Source of the DNA: Craspedostauros australis | Taxonomy: Eukaryota > Bacillariophyta > Bacillariophyceae > Mastogloiales > Achnanthaceae | DNA: 64,000 bases | Reading direction: 5' to 3' | Assembly: GCA_026770025.1 (NCBI GenBank) | Contig: JAMXDE010000043.1 | Coordinates: forward strand, 248,001-312,000 | Position numbers and translations under genes: made by a program | The notes under the pieces: generated by a model | What the model was told of the DNA's origin: nothing | Database searches by the model: none | The model's input: the letters and a program-made list of their open reading frames with translations, nothing else | Part shown: positions 11,276-21,426 of the stretch, piece after piece | How the letters are laid out: each line of letters begins with the position of its first letter | Position numbering within the stretch: the stretch's first letter is position 1

Positions 11276-11850
11276 GGTGGCTGACGTCTCTTCGTTGTGA
11301 TAGCTTCGCCGCTTTGTTTCTTTTGATATTGTTGTTGGCGTCCCTGTGTGAAATGAAATGCGATGAGATGGAAGAAGAGGCTCCTTCGGTGGATCTGGTG
11401 TGTGCAGTGGAGGATGGATACCAGAGAATGGAGATGAGAGTTGTGGATCTTGGTCGCGCAAAATCCTGGTTTTGTGTCGAGACGGACACGACTGAGAAGG
11501 ATTCGTGGAAAGCGTTTCGAATCTAGTTAGTCATAGACTGCGTTGGCCATCTACATGTGAGGTACCACTCATGTTCACTGTTTCTACTTTGGGCATGATG
11601 CCACGATCAATTCAATACTCCACTACTTGGACAATGCGTTGGTCCCTGCCTTTCTCGAGAGAGGGAGAGAGAGAGTTCAATCCAAAGCGTACTACTCTCC
11701 GCCAAAGTGCCGAAGACTACATTGCGTTGCACGCTCCAGAGAGAGAGAGAGGACAGTATTCATGAGTCGACCTACTTGGACAGCCATCTGTTCGCGATTG
11801 GCTCTTGCTCGCCGTATTTGTCAATTGCCGAAGATATCGCCGTCGGTTTT
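11276..11850. other. Spacer between F-box copies B and C
   Basis: Contains the leader of copy B (minus), including a CAACAACAATATC stretch near 11325-11340, and the 3' side of copy C. GAGAGA runs occur near 11660 and 11740. No additional gene found. Confidence 0.5.
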
Positions 11851-13152
11851 CTACTCCCACTTGTGCAAGTTATATCTGTCGTAGTAGTAATCGTCGTCAT
11901 CAATGTCATGATATGGGAACCTCTCATTGAAGGAGGAATCATCGTCATCAATGTCATGATATGGAAATCTACCATCATCAGAGTAATCGTCGTCATCAAC
12001 GTCATGATATGGGTACCTACCATCGTCGCGGTCATCGTAGTGATCGCTCTCATCGTCGCTGTTGGGAGCGTATGGGCTGGGAGGTAAGGTTCTCAAAGAT
12101 TCCTTCAAGGCCTCTGCATACACTTCCGCCTCCTTCGTAATCGAAGCACAGAGTTGCGCCAGCGCACCCACATAGCGAGGATTATCTTCTACATCCAATC
12201 CATATTCTCGCACGCATGCGACGCGATTCGGGTTCATTCCAGATTTCTCTATTTGCAGCTGCAGCACGATGATTTCCAAGGCGTGCTTCACCACCTCTGT
12301 GCCTTGTAGCGTACTCCAAATACCATGGCCTCGTAACAAATCAAAAGATCGTTCGAGGGGCCGTTCAGGCGCATCCATGCAATACACATGGAATTCGAGA
12401 GCTCCAAGATGGAGCTCGTGCACACCGCCTTTTCCGGCCTTATACCACAAGTAGTACCGCTCAGACGCATCGTACGCAAAGGTGACTCGCAACTTGGTGG
12501 ATATATGCAGTGCAATGGAGGACTCCCATACCAAGCGATGGGATTCGAACGGCATCGATGATGTCACTGATGGCGATCCCGTCGTGGAAGGTTGTGCGTT
12601 GGGAGGGGCCTCACCATTGGGAGAAGCATCGTTGTCAGCAGCGTTGTTGTTCATAGTGTTGGCATCTTGTCCATCGATTGAACGTGTACTACCGACAGCG
12701 TCATTTCCAGATGCCTCGCCAGGCTCATGGTTATTGACAGTCGCACCCTTGTTTCCATCCTTCGGCAAGGCCAAGATGTAGATCTGCCCCTTGTAAGGAC
12801 CCCATCCTTGATCACGCCAATAGCAACTCAATCCGATGGAGTGTATCCGCGGAACATCGTGCAAGATAGGAATCTCCATGGAGAGTTTCGGTTTGTCGCC
12901 TGTTTGTTCATCACTTCGGAAGGAAACACTCGCTGATAGAATGGGACCAATCGCAGACAACGTGCATTCCTGACGAAGGTTCTTGCAGCACCTTGAGAGT
13001 CTGACCACATCTGTCGGAGTCAGGAAGCTACACACGCTCCATTTGATCTCTTTTGGCAGAGCGACGAGGTGGGAGTTCATGATGGTTGAAGTCTGTTCGT
13101 GGTGATAGCTTCGCCGCTTTGTTTCTTTGGGTGTTGTCGCTATCGTCGTCAT
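11851..13152 (-). CDS. F-box protein with WRDQGWG core and 16-residue acidic repeats (copy C)
   Basis: ATG at 13152 gives 433 residues; the ATG at 13080, which aligns with copy B, would give 409. The F-box is LPKEIKWSVCSFL..DVVRLSRCCKNLR near the N terminus, followed by the block YWRDQGWGPYKGQIYILALP shared with copies A and B, a short Ala/Ser/Thr linker and a second conserved region. The C terminus differs completely from copy B: three 16-residue repeats with the core (F/Y)PYHD(I/V)DDDD, then a Tyr-rich end. As an F-box protein it is expected to act as a substrate adaptor of an SCF ubiquitin ligase; the variable tail may set localisation or substrate choice (inference). Intronless. It is divergent to Nup62, 0.9 kb away. 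Confidence 0.8.
   Translation of the reverse strand: MTTIATTPKETKRRSYHHEQTSTIMNSHLVALPKEIKWSVCSFLTPTDVVRLSRCCKNLRQECTLSAIGPILSASVSFRSDEQTGDKPKLSMEIPILHDVPRIHSIGLSCYWRDQGWGPYKGQIYILALPKDGNKGATVNNHEPGEASGNDAVGSTRSIDGQDANTMNNNAADNDASPNGEAPPNAQPSTTGSPSVTSSMPFESHRLVWESSIALHISTKLRVTFAYDASERYYLWYKAGKGGVHELHLGALEFHVYCMDAPERPLERSFDLLRGHGIWSTLQGTEVVKHALEIIVLQLQIEKSGMNPNRVACVREYGLDVEDNPRYVGALAQLCASITKEAEVYAEALKESLRTLPPSPYAPNSDDESDHYDDRDDGRYPYHDVDDDDYSDDGRFPYHDIDDDDSSFNERFPYHDIDDDDYYYDRYNLHKWE
11891..12034 (-). repeat. 48-nt tandem repeat, three copies, coding
   Basis: Units at 11891-11938, 11939-11986 and 11987-12034 share the core gtcatgatatgg. They encode the three PYHDxDDDD repeats of F-box copy C. 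Copies differ at several bases, so they are not a very recent slippage event. Confidence 0.85.
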
Positions 13153-14068
13153 TTTTCATGAGATGAGATGGGGTGGAAGGGGAGCCTTCTTTGGTGGATC
13201 TGGTGTGCGCAGTGGAGGATGGAAAATAGAGAATCGAAGTGCAACTGGTGCTCCCCAGAAGTTGTGTATGGTGCTATACGAACAATCAGCTTATTGGGCA
13301 TCCAGCCATCCAGCCAACCAGCCATCCAGCCAACCATTTCGGCAGACACCGTGAATGCACGGGTTGAAACCTGGTCTGGGTTTTGCTTTGCCCAAATCCG
13401 ACGATCTTGATTTTCGCTTCGTCCACAAAAGATCCGCCTCTCTTTTTTCATTCCGTAGATGTCCTTACTATGGTGTTGCTCGTCGCGCCATGGAACGGCT
13501 AATTCTTTGAAGCACCACCAGGACAGGAACAGGAGCGCTTGTTGCCTTGATGAGGGAACACATCTTGTTCCAGTTTGTGTTGCAATGAAAGCGCGGAATC
13601 ACACGATTTAGAATCGATGAATGATGTATATCGACACAAGGACGCACTAAATCGGAAGCAGAGGAACAGTCTCGTATGGATATGCGGTAGTTTACCAAAA
13701 GCTGTAATACTGTTGGACTACGTTTCTCCCCTTGTTGACCCATCCGATCGTATGTTCTCCCCCTATTTCTGCTTGATTTGTCCACCAAATGCAAACCGCA
13801 ACACAAAATTTGAAATCGGCCTCTTTGTGTGAAGAAGCAACAACACAGACAACAAGGAGGGTGGAGCGAAGATCAGCAATACTCTGGTGCACACTTGTAC
13901 TTGTGTTATCCACTCCCAGGATCACAGTCCTCCAAAGCAGACATCATCACTTTTGATGGCACCACTCGAGCAATATCGATATCATCAGAAGCAACAGAAG
14001 CAACAAAGACACCAGGCGTCCAGTTTGATCACTCACAAAGCACACACGCGTAAGCAATCAAGACAACG
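13153..14068. other. Divergent promoter region, F-box C / Nup62
   Basis: About 0.9 kb between two starts. It contains a 16-nt direct repeat (13302-13336) and, just before the Nup62 start, a CAA/GAAGCAACA-rich stretch (13985-14065) that is probably 5' leader. No coding frame is supported. Confidence 0.5.
13302..13336. repeat. 16-nt tandem repeat, two copies
   Basis: The unit ccagccatccagccaa occurs twice head to tail (13302-13317, 13318-13333) followed by a partial copy. Non-coding position. Confidence 0.8.
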
Positions 14069-15613
14069 ATGGCATTTTCATTCGGAGCTGGATCCCCAGC
14101 ACCTGCTGCCGGAGGCGGCGGCGGCAGCTTTTCCTTTGGTGGGTCGGGTCCCGCGCCCGCTCCAGGAGCAGCTCCTTCGTTCTCCTTTGGAGGTGCTGCT
14201 CCAGCTCCGGCAGCTGGCGGTGCCCCCGCTCCTGCTGCGCCGTCGTTCAACTTCAGCGGTGCCCCGGCAGCTGCGCCTGCTGCAGATGCTAGTCAGCCAT
14301 CATTCAGCTTCGGCGCAGGAGGTGGGGCGGCGCCAGCCCCTGCTGCACCGGCTCCAGCTGCTGGCGGCGCTTCCTTCAACTTCAGTGGTGCGACGCCTGC
14401 TGCGGCAGCACCGGCTCCTGCGGGAGCCTTCTCATTTGGCGGGGCGGCCCCGGCACCCGCGGGAGGAGCTCCTGCACCAGCCGCAGGTTCATTCTCCTTC
14501 GGAGGAGCGGCTCCAGCGCCTGCAGGCAATGCTGCAAAGAAGGCATCGACATCGCCAGCACCTGCACCAGCTGGATCTTTCTCGTTCGGACCAGCAGCGA
14601 CGACGACGACAGCCCCAGCTGCGGCCAGTACAACGGCTCCCGCAGCCGGTGGAGGCTTCTCATTTGGAGGAGCGCCAGCGCCTGCTGCGGCCAGTACAAC
14701 GGCTCCCGCAGCCGCTGGAGGCGTTTCATTTGGAGGAGCGTCGGCACCAGCGCCTGCCGCATCAGCAACCACCACGGCTGCCAAGCCAGCACCCGCTCCT
14801 GCAGGTGGCGGATTCTCCTTTGCTGCGAACACCACACCGTCCAAGCCAGCTGGTGGTGGCAATGCACCGTCCACACCAGCTTCACCGGCGACGCCTGCTC
14901 CTGTCACGACGCCCATCACCGGTGGGACCAGCGCACCTGCTCCTGGAGCATTGGGCGTAGCCCCTGCACCATCCACAGCACTCGCTACCACCGCTCCCAC
15001 CGCAACTGCGCCTGCACCAGCAGCCCCACCCGTCAAGCCCTTGGAGTACCAGACGCTTACCGTGGAAGAAATCTTGAACCGCTTCCAAAAGGAGCTCGAG
15101 CAGGACTCCTTGAAGTACTTGGATGAAGCCAAGCGCGTGTGCGAGTACGACGCGGTACTGCGAGACTCGCAACGAGAGCTGTCCCAGCTCACCACCCAAA
15201 CGCAACGCCTCATGCTGGAACAGCAGCAGGTGGAGCAAACGCTCGAGGGCATCGGGGCCTTCCAGACGCAGCTCGAGAAGACGCTCGACGAAGTCGAAGG
15301 CAACGTCAACGATCTCATCTCCGCGCAATCCCATCTCGCCCCGCAAGATGCCGACCTGCAGCGCGAAGGCGCTTACGGTATGGCCGCCAACATAGAGACC
15401 ACCCTGGGCCAGCTCCTTGACTCCCTCAACATCACGACGACGCGGTTGAACAACACCGCGAGCCAAGGTTTGTCCGGCAGCACGCAGGAGATCGTGCAGA
15501 TACTCAACCAACATCAGGACGGATTGGCGCAGCTCGAATCGGCAGCGCGCAAGATGGAAACCGACGTCACCAACATCGGTCGCATGCTGTCCACCACGGC
15601 GACGGGGCTTTGA
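14069..15613 (+). CDS. NUP62: FG nucleoporin Nup62/Nsp1-like
   Basis: 514 residues from the ATG at 14069 (context ACAACGATGG). Residues 1-~330 are an Ala/Pro/Gly-rich disordered region with about a dozen FG-type units (FSFG, FNFS and variants such as VSFGGA), which form the permeability barrier of the nuclear pore and bind karyopherins. Residues ~335-514 are a charged heptad-like helical region starting at PLEYQTLTVEEILNRF, matching the Nsp1/Nup62 coiled-coil domain that assembles with Nup54 and Nup58 in the central channel. At DNA level part of the FG region is locally duplicated (ggccagtacaacggctcccg occurs at about 14618 and 14690). Length is close to animal Nup62. Intronless. Converges with the GT77 gene, with only 168 bases between stops. 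Confidence 0.92.
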   Translation: MAFSFGAGSPAPAAGGGGGSFSFGGSGPAPAPGAAPSFSFGGAAPAPAAGGAPAPAAPSFNFSGAPAAAPAADASQPSFSFGAGGGAAPAPAAPAPAAGGASFNFSGATPAAAAPAPAGAFSFGGAAPAPAGGAPAPAAGSFSFGGAAPAPAGNAAKKASTSPAPAPAGSFSFGPAATTTTAPAAASTTAPAAGGGFSFGGAPAPAAASTTAPAAAGGVSFGGASAPAPAASATTTAAKPAPAPAGGGFSFAANTTPSKPAGGGNAPSTPASPATPAPVTTPITGGTSAPAPGALGVAPAPSTALATTAPTATAPAPAAPPVKPLEYQTLTVEEILNRFQKELEQDSLKYLDEAKRVCEYDAVLRDSQRELSQLTTQTQRLMLEQQQVEQTLEGIGAFQTQLEKTLDEVEGNVNDLISAQSHLAPQDADLQREGAYGMAANIETTLGQLLDSLNITTTRLNNTASQGLSGSTQEIVQILNQHQDGLAQLESAARKMETDVTNIGRMLSTTATGL

Positions 15614-15781
15614 TCGGCGTACATATTGGTACGAGTATACATGGATGGATCCACGCATGCCAACTGACCAGAGCAGTACAAATGCGACAGACAGATACCA
15701 CTCTCTAGAGTATTCCATTTAACAGAGTGTAAGGCCAATATCATACCCGTACTCCATAGCAATACTGTTTCATCCTTGTGT

Positions 15782-18110
15782 TCACCACCACGAGCCGTGT
15801 CCCTTATCGATCGGGGGACTGCTCTTGCACTGAACGATACTCGGCTTGTCTCGGTAGTGACATTCTATCAGCGCTTCCGCAGAACAGCATGTCGACACGA
15901 AGGTACCGCCATCGTCGATCGCCACATCGTCCACCTTCTGGTGCACGCACTGTTCGTTCACGTACCAGTCGCCCATCTGCTGGAAGAAAAGCAGCTTGTT
16001 GTCCTTGTTCTTCGTCCACGACATGTGGAAGATGTACGGATCCACCTCCTTGGCGAAGAACGATTTCATGTACCGCTTCGACGCTTGATGGTAGTGGTAC
16101 CCGCCCGGGAATTCCGGCGTATCGCGGCTCATGATCTTCACCTTGAGTCCGTACAACGACACGTGCTCGCTGAGCAACGCGATCAACGCCTGCTGATGCG
16201 AATCCGTCTTGAGGATCAGATCGCCGGCCAGCAGAAGGCTCGTCAGGAAGTACTGCGTGCGGTCGTTGTGCTTGACGTAGTAGAAGCCGCTGTTGGCCGA
16301 GTACGGGGCGTACCGTGTGGAGTGTCCGCCGTCGTCCTGGAAGAAGACGTCGAAGTCGCTGTCGCCCATCTTGTCGGGGGATTGGAAGTACTCGAGGGGG
16401 TGCTTGTACCAGACGATGTCGACGTCTTGGAAGAGGAGGTTGTAATGCAGGGCGCTGACGAGCTGCACGCATATCACCTTGGCCATCATCATTGCGGTAA
16501 AGCGGCGATCGCCGTAATGACCAGCGGCCTCCGACGGCATGTCGCCGAAGTTCTATATTTGTCCAGAATATGTACATACATGGGGAGTATATGTGAGTGG
16601 GTGATGGAGTGGGTGGGTGTGATGTGATATCCTTGTACGAAAATGCTGCAGACGAATTCAATGCATCGCAACGACAAACAAGCTGAACGAGACCAACGAT
16701 ATGGTACGTTTGTACAGCAGTGCCATACCGGTACACATCCAAACAAAAGCACGCACAACACCACCATGAAAAACTCACCCTTTCATCGTAGTACGCTCTC
16801 AAACCAAGCGACTCGGCCAGCGCCTTGGTCTCCAAATCCGTGGCAAAGACCAGCACCTGCGACGTGTCCAAGTCTCTCTTCTGCGCCGCGCACACAAAGT
16901 TGACCAACAGCTCCGATTGACCAAAGTTGGACACCATGACGATGACGGTGTTGTCCTTCGGTTTCATTTCGTTGAGAATCCCCTGCACCTCCCCCAATGC
17001 ATCCTTGTAGGCTTCAAAGTATTGCGCCAGAAGATCCCAATTCTGCTTGGTATGCTTTTCCTGCGGCGGCACGAATTGATTGACACCGTTGGCCTGCATA
17101 CCGCGCGACACCATGCGCAAGGATTCGGCCGGATCCACCTTGGCTCGCCTTTCGCTGGACATGCGCATCCACTTCTGCACGTGATATGATTCGTACTGCG
17201 GCACCAACGCGACGCATTGATTGCGCGTGCTGCTGCGATCGGTCAAGATGATATTGACGAAATCGCAATGCTGCACAGCGTCCTTCATGGCGAAGGCCGG
17301 TATCGTGCTGTCGTCGCTTATTTTGTCGCGTTGCGTGGCGTACGACGTTGGCAAGGCATCCTTGTGGCCGTATATCATGATGACCTCAGAATCTCCGTCG
17401 CCTGGCAAATCCAACGGAACGCCCATGTCGAGATGCTCCGCGAAATCCAGCTTGTCGATGCGAGACATTCCCACCGCGTATCGTCGCGTGGCCGCAGGGA
17501 ACTTGGGTGGTGCACTTGCGGCGTGACTGATGTCATGTTGGTCGGAACTGCCCATGCCTTTGGTTTCTGTGCATGAATCGGATTGTTTCAGTCTTTCTGT
17601 GGAGATCTCGGTGATCAATTTGGTTTACAGAAATTAATACATGTTTTAAAGATGTGTGGAATGTTATTGGAGATGTGAGGACAAGAGAATGAATGCTGCA
17701 GCCAGCAACACGCAAACAAGATAGGGCAGAGTCAAAGGGAGGAGCATCATATGCACTGTATTCGTCGCATTTCCAGTATCATCTTCCATCACACCAAACC
17801 AAATGACAATGCCAGTAATTTACGCGTATTCCATCAATGACCATCTCCATCTCGCCTCACAAAACTCACCCTTGACGCGTTCTTCGACCATCGCTTCAAT
17901 CCTCGCCTCGCTGACACGACAGTTGGAACCGCCTGGAAAGAGCTCTGCTGGACTCATGATGCATCGGTCGATGCCGCTGTGTATCGTCCAGGCAGTTCCA
18001 GCAAAGAAGCTGAAGAAGCCAACCGCGACCGTGATCACGTAGGATGGCAGCGATTTGGGCACCGATCTCGTCGCCTTGGTGCGGCGCGAGGTGCGGCCAT
18101 CTTGCGGCAT
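15782..18110 (-). CDS. GT77-type nucleotide-diphospho-sugar transferase, type II membrane protein
   Basis: Three exons, complement(join(15782..16552, 16779..17566, 17870..18110)), give 599 residues; both donors are GTGAGT. Exon 1 codes a short basic cytosolic tail and one membrane span (~residues 24-42), a Golgi type II anchor. The catalytic region is in exons 2-3; the D-x-D motif for metal and nucleotide-sugar binding is in LFQDVDIVWYKHP (~386-388), followed by SGFYYVKHNDRTQYF and the late PGGYHYH. This pattern fits the GT77 family (arabinosyl- and xylosyltransferase relatives), which is expanded in algae. Donor and acceptor sugars cannot be told from sequence. The acceptor of intron 1 is ambiguous: CAG at 17597 is also in frame and would add 10 residues. 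Confidence 0.88.
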
Positions 18111-18844
18111 GGTGTCGTCGCGCAACCTCGCGTTCTATCTATCAAACCTTGTCGGAGGCAGACGAGCGTGTGCAGCGTGCGTGATGCAGCTGGTTCGAGA
18201 ATGGAATGGGCACGGAGAGTTGTGTCCACCATGGTCCCTCTCCCTCACTTCTCTCGGAGGTGCGCATCAACAACACTGCATCACGAACGAGTTTTCGCCT
18301 TCCCAACGCATTGTTTGTCAAGTGACCGATAAATCACGAGCTGAATTTAGTCACGAGTAAAACTGGCGACCAATGATCCCAACGGGTGGTGTCATGTCAA
18401 CGTACACCATAGCAACTCATCAACGTCTAATAGGATTCAGATCGCGGATGGCAAGGCATCCATTTGTGCCAAAGGAGAGCCAGTTGGATCCGATGTGCGA
18501 TCGTAGCTTCATTGATCGGGGTACGTTGCGCTCTCAATCCTCTGCATCGGGCGTTCAATAGTCACTCGCAACTTGTCCCCACAAAATCGGAGATTGTGTA
18601 TGAATGCTCCGTTGTGTCGCAAACAAGCATACCGTACACTCTTCATAGCCATCCACCACAATCGTTGCGGCTCATGTAGATACGAAGGTTCACGAAAGAA
18701 TCCAGATCAGAATAGCAGACTTGAAGCGGAAGGATACAGGGGTTCGAGGTGCATACTCATCTTCCTCTCTCCTCGAGACCTACCTTGTTTCATGTCTTTA
18801 GTGGACAAAAACAATAAACGTGGGCACAATCATGACAAGAACTA
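18111..18844. other. Spacer without recognised gene
   Basis: Upstream of the GT77 start and of the tRNA gene. No frame with coding character; nothing else seen. Confidence 0.45.
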
Positions 18845-18915
18845 GTCTCCTTGGTCTAGAGGTATGATTTCTGCTTTGGGTGCAGAAGGTCCCGGGTTCG
18901 ATTCCCGGAGGGGAC
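18845..18915 (+). tRNA. tRNA-Pro (anticodon TGG)
   Basis: A 71-nt cloverleaf can be drawn. The acceptor arms GTCTCCT and AGGGGAC pair over 7 positions (one G-T), the anticodon arm TCTGC / GCAGA closes the 7-base loop TTTGGGT with anticodon TGG, and the T arm contains GGTTCGATTCC. No intron. Sequence is identical to the two other copies at 42269-42339 and 43119-43189. Confidence 0.95.
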
Positions 18916-19447
18916 CCTCTTTTGTCAGTTTTGTTGGGTCTCAACAACGGCGTTGCATTCCTCAACTCCCCCATAGCAACCCATGGGCACAACCACTGCA
19001 GATCTTAACAGTGTCGGAACCTTGGCGGTTGCTGTCTCCACTTTTGCTATCGCGCGAGAGGACTACCTATGTGCACCTTCAATGAGTGTTTAGTATCATA
19101 TTTTATGCTGCAATCACGTCTCTGTTGAGGATCACAGCCTCCTCCTTGTCGTCCCATTCTCGTATCAGACATCATCGCTCCCGGATCCTTTTGCTGTCCT
19201 CTTGGCTTCTTCGCTCTTCCTGGGATAGCACTATGGGTTCATCGTCGTTTTCTGGGTTGGCCTCATCACGTGATGCAGTTGCAGAGCAAAGATCGTTGAT
19301 GAGTACGGGTATGGCATGGATCTCGTATCCGCAGGATTTTGCTGTGCTCCATATTGGTAGAGGGCGAGGACACCTTTCCATCGTGTATGTAACTCAATCC
19401 TCGTTTTGGAGACTTGGAAGCGCCGTGAGTTCTGTGTGAGATTACCT
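18916..19447. other. Spacer after tRNA-Pro
   Basis: About 530 bases between the tRNA and the stop of the GPI-type protein gene. A T-rich stretch follows the tRNA (18918-18931), a plausible Pol III terminator. A 69-codon minus-strand frame (19172-19381) is open but I cannot support it as a gene. Confidence 0.45.
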
Positions 19448-20407
19448 TTACAACACCGCAACGACTCCCGTCACGATTGCCAGCAGCGCTGACAACAACC
19501 ATGGTCTCATTGCAGCCCCGCTCAGACAGAATTTGTCGGTGCACGTGTTGGTTGGTTGTGGACAATCCCCGTACTCCGGGTCTTGCACGCACATTTCGTA
19601 CGCCTGGAAGTGCTCGGTGCAAGCGTCGCAGCAGCAGCGCTGACCGCACACCGTGAGGTCGTACATGAGGCAGCTCCGATCCGCCGTTGTGAGGCAACGG
19701 CTGTGGCAGCGTTCCGCCTGGAGGCATCGAGCCCAAACATTATGCAGATACCTGCACTGGACGATCGGAGCCTGCGTCATGTTCGTCTTGTATGCGTCCT
19801 CCGCGACGGCGCAGTCTTGGAACGATTTGGCCGTCGCCTTGCACTCTTCCACTGCTCCTGGTTGGAACGATTCCGACTGGATGCTGCCCATGTAATCATC
19901 AAACTTCCGAAGCTCTCTGTAGTGCCATGGCTTGCCTGGGTCTGGGATGGTGGCGAATTTACCTGTCATTTGCTCGTCAGCAAGCTTGGTCTTGCAGGAA
20001 AGGCTGAAGTTGTCGTACTCGTCGCTGCAAGTACCATTTGCCATTGCATGACACTTCGGCACGGCACATCCAGAAGACCGGAAGCACCTCGTCACGGAAT
20101 GAAGTGGATTGCTGGAGGGATCATAATAATAATGTGACGATTTTTTATGCTGGGAACGTGAGAATTCGTCGCCGCACTCAGGGCAGCACGATTTCATCTC
20201 ACAAATGTGTGCTGAGAAATCCAGACAATCCATGAAGCCGACATCGCGTTCCGCAATGGCACTGCATTGCTCGAGGCATTTGTCGCCTGCCGCCGCCACA
20301 CAAACCGTCCAGCCAGCCAGTGAACCCTCGCAATCGCAGCTCGCAGGAGGAGCAAGGAGGAGGACGAGGATGCCCCCCAGAAGCGCAGCTCTTGAGGTTG
20401 CCCACAT
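19448..20407 (-). CDS. Secreted Cys-rich, probably GPI-anchored surface protein
   Basis: 319 residues from the ATG at 20407. The N terminus (MWATSRAALLGG followed by a leucine-rich core) is a typical signal peptide ending near residue 24. The mature part carries about 34 cysteines with several C-C and C-x(2)-C pairs (KSCCPECG, GQRCCCDAC) and N-glycosylation sites NGT, NFS and NMT. The C terminus after C-L-S-G-A-A is a hydrophobic tail with no charged end, as expected for GPI attachment. I do not recognise a named family; two Cys-rich blocks of similar spacing (AAAGDKCLEQC.. and QAERCHSRC..) suggest an internal duplication. A structural or receptor role at the cell surface is inferred. It is divergent to the ABCA transporter gene. 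Confidence 0.8.
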   Translation of the reverse strand: MWATSRAALLGGILVLLLAPPASCDCEGSLAGWTVCVAAAGDKCLEQCSAIAERDVGFMDCLDFSAHICEMKSCCPECGDEFSRSQHKKSSHYYYDPSSNPLHSVTRCFRSSGCAVPKCHAMANGTCSDEYDNFSLSCKTKLADEQMTGKFATIPDPGKPWHYRELRKFDDYMGSIQSESFQPGAVEECKATAKSFQDCAVAEDAYKTNMTQAPIVQCRYLHNVWARCLQAERCHSRCLTTADRSCLMYDLTVCGQRCCCDACTEHFQAYEMCVQDPEYGDCPQPTNTCTDKFCLSGAAMRPWLLSALLAIVTGVVAVL

Positions 20408-21426
20408 GGTCGTTGATGTGATCGTCAGGTGTGAATGGTGCCGCTCCACTGGTTCCTGCGTCTATCCAGCTTTCGTCCACGATTGTCTGTTTTTGAGTGG
20501 AGGACGAGGTAGTGCAGCGGTCGTAACGATGACAGCGACGATGATGGTGTCGATGATGGCACAAACGGATCCACCCAATCCGGTGGGGTGCTGTATCTGT
20601 CTCTCTCTCTCTTCCTCTTCTGCCCTCTCTGCGTCTGCTGTTGGCACCACCCAACGCGCCACCAGTCCCTGTGTGCGAATGCCAGAGCGACGCAATCAGA
20701 AGTTCCTTGTTGTTCTACAGTTGAGACGTGGAGATGGGAGAATATCACGACTCAGCTTTCTGCCCAATGAAATTCTGAGGTTTGATTCACGCATACGAGT
20801 CACGTGATTGTTACTTATTGTTCCTGCTCGTTCTTGTCATCATCGCGTATTTGCGCGTATTGTGCTTCTCGATTGCTATTTGTTGGTTCAACTTGATTTC
20901 TTAAGTGTTTGCTTCTGTTTGTCCGTGGAGCTGTACCCGCCATATTTCCCAGACCCACCTCCTCGCAAGCGGACAAACCGCACTTTGGCGCCACCACCAA
21001 CAACGGCAACGACGACAACGACAAAAGTCACCCTCCAGAATGCCAACGCGACACTTCTTTGGGTATCTCCCCTCCCGCATCCAGATTGAGTCGTGATGAC
21101 AGGATACACCGTGGTGGGTGATGTTGATGCGCGTCCCGAATGTGGATCTCGTGCCCACTATTGGAGCGAAACCAGTCACGAGGGCTCAGAGGAGTCACGA
21201 GCAGCAGCAGACAACAAAAAGGCACAGAAGGTGCACCGCAGAAGAAAGAAACAGATCACAATCCGCAAATCAACACACTAAGATACGACTTTATACCTAC
21301 CACCGTCTCCGTTTCAATACCCACATCGCATGTCTCTGTCGGCCACACCGGCAACTTGGCAAACATCAGCACCGGCCATAATCCCAAGTCAAAGAGAACG
21401 TACCGCATCGTGTCGGATCCACCATC
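20408..21426. other. Divergent promoter region, GPI protein / ABCA transporter
   Basis: About 1 kb between two starts. A CAACAACGG-type CAA-rich run lies at 20995-21025, plus-strand sense, about 400 bases before the transporter ATG. No coding frame supported. Confidence 0.5.

Noticed and set aside
14293..15318. 341-codon minus-strand frame, Ala/Gly/Pro-rich
   Set aside because: Shadow of the Nup62 FG/Ala-Pro region; GC-rich repeats leave the antisense frame open.
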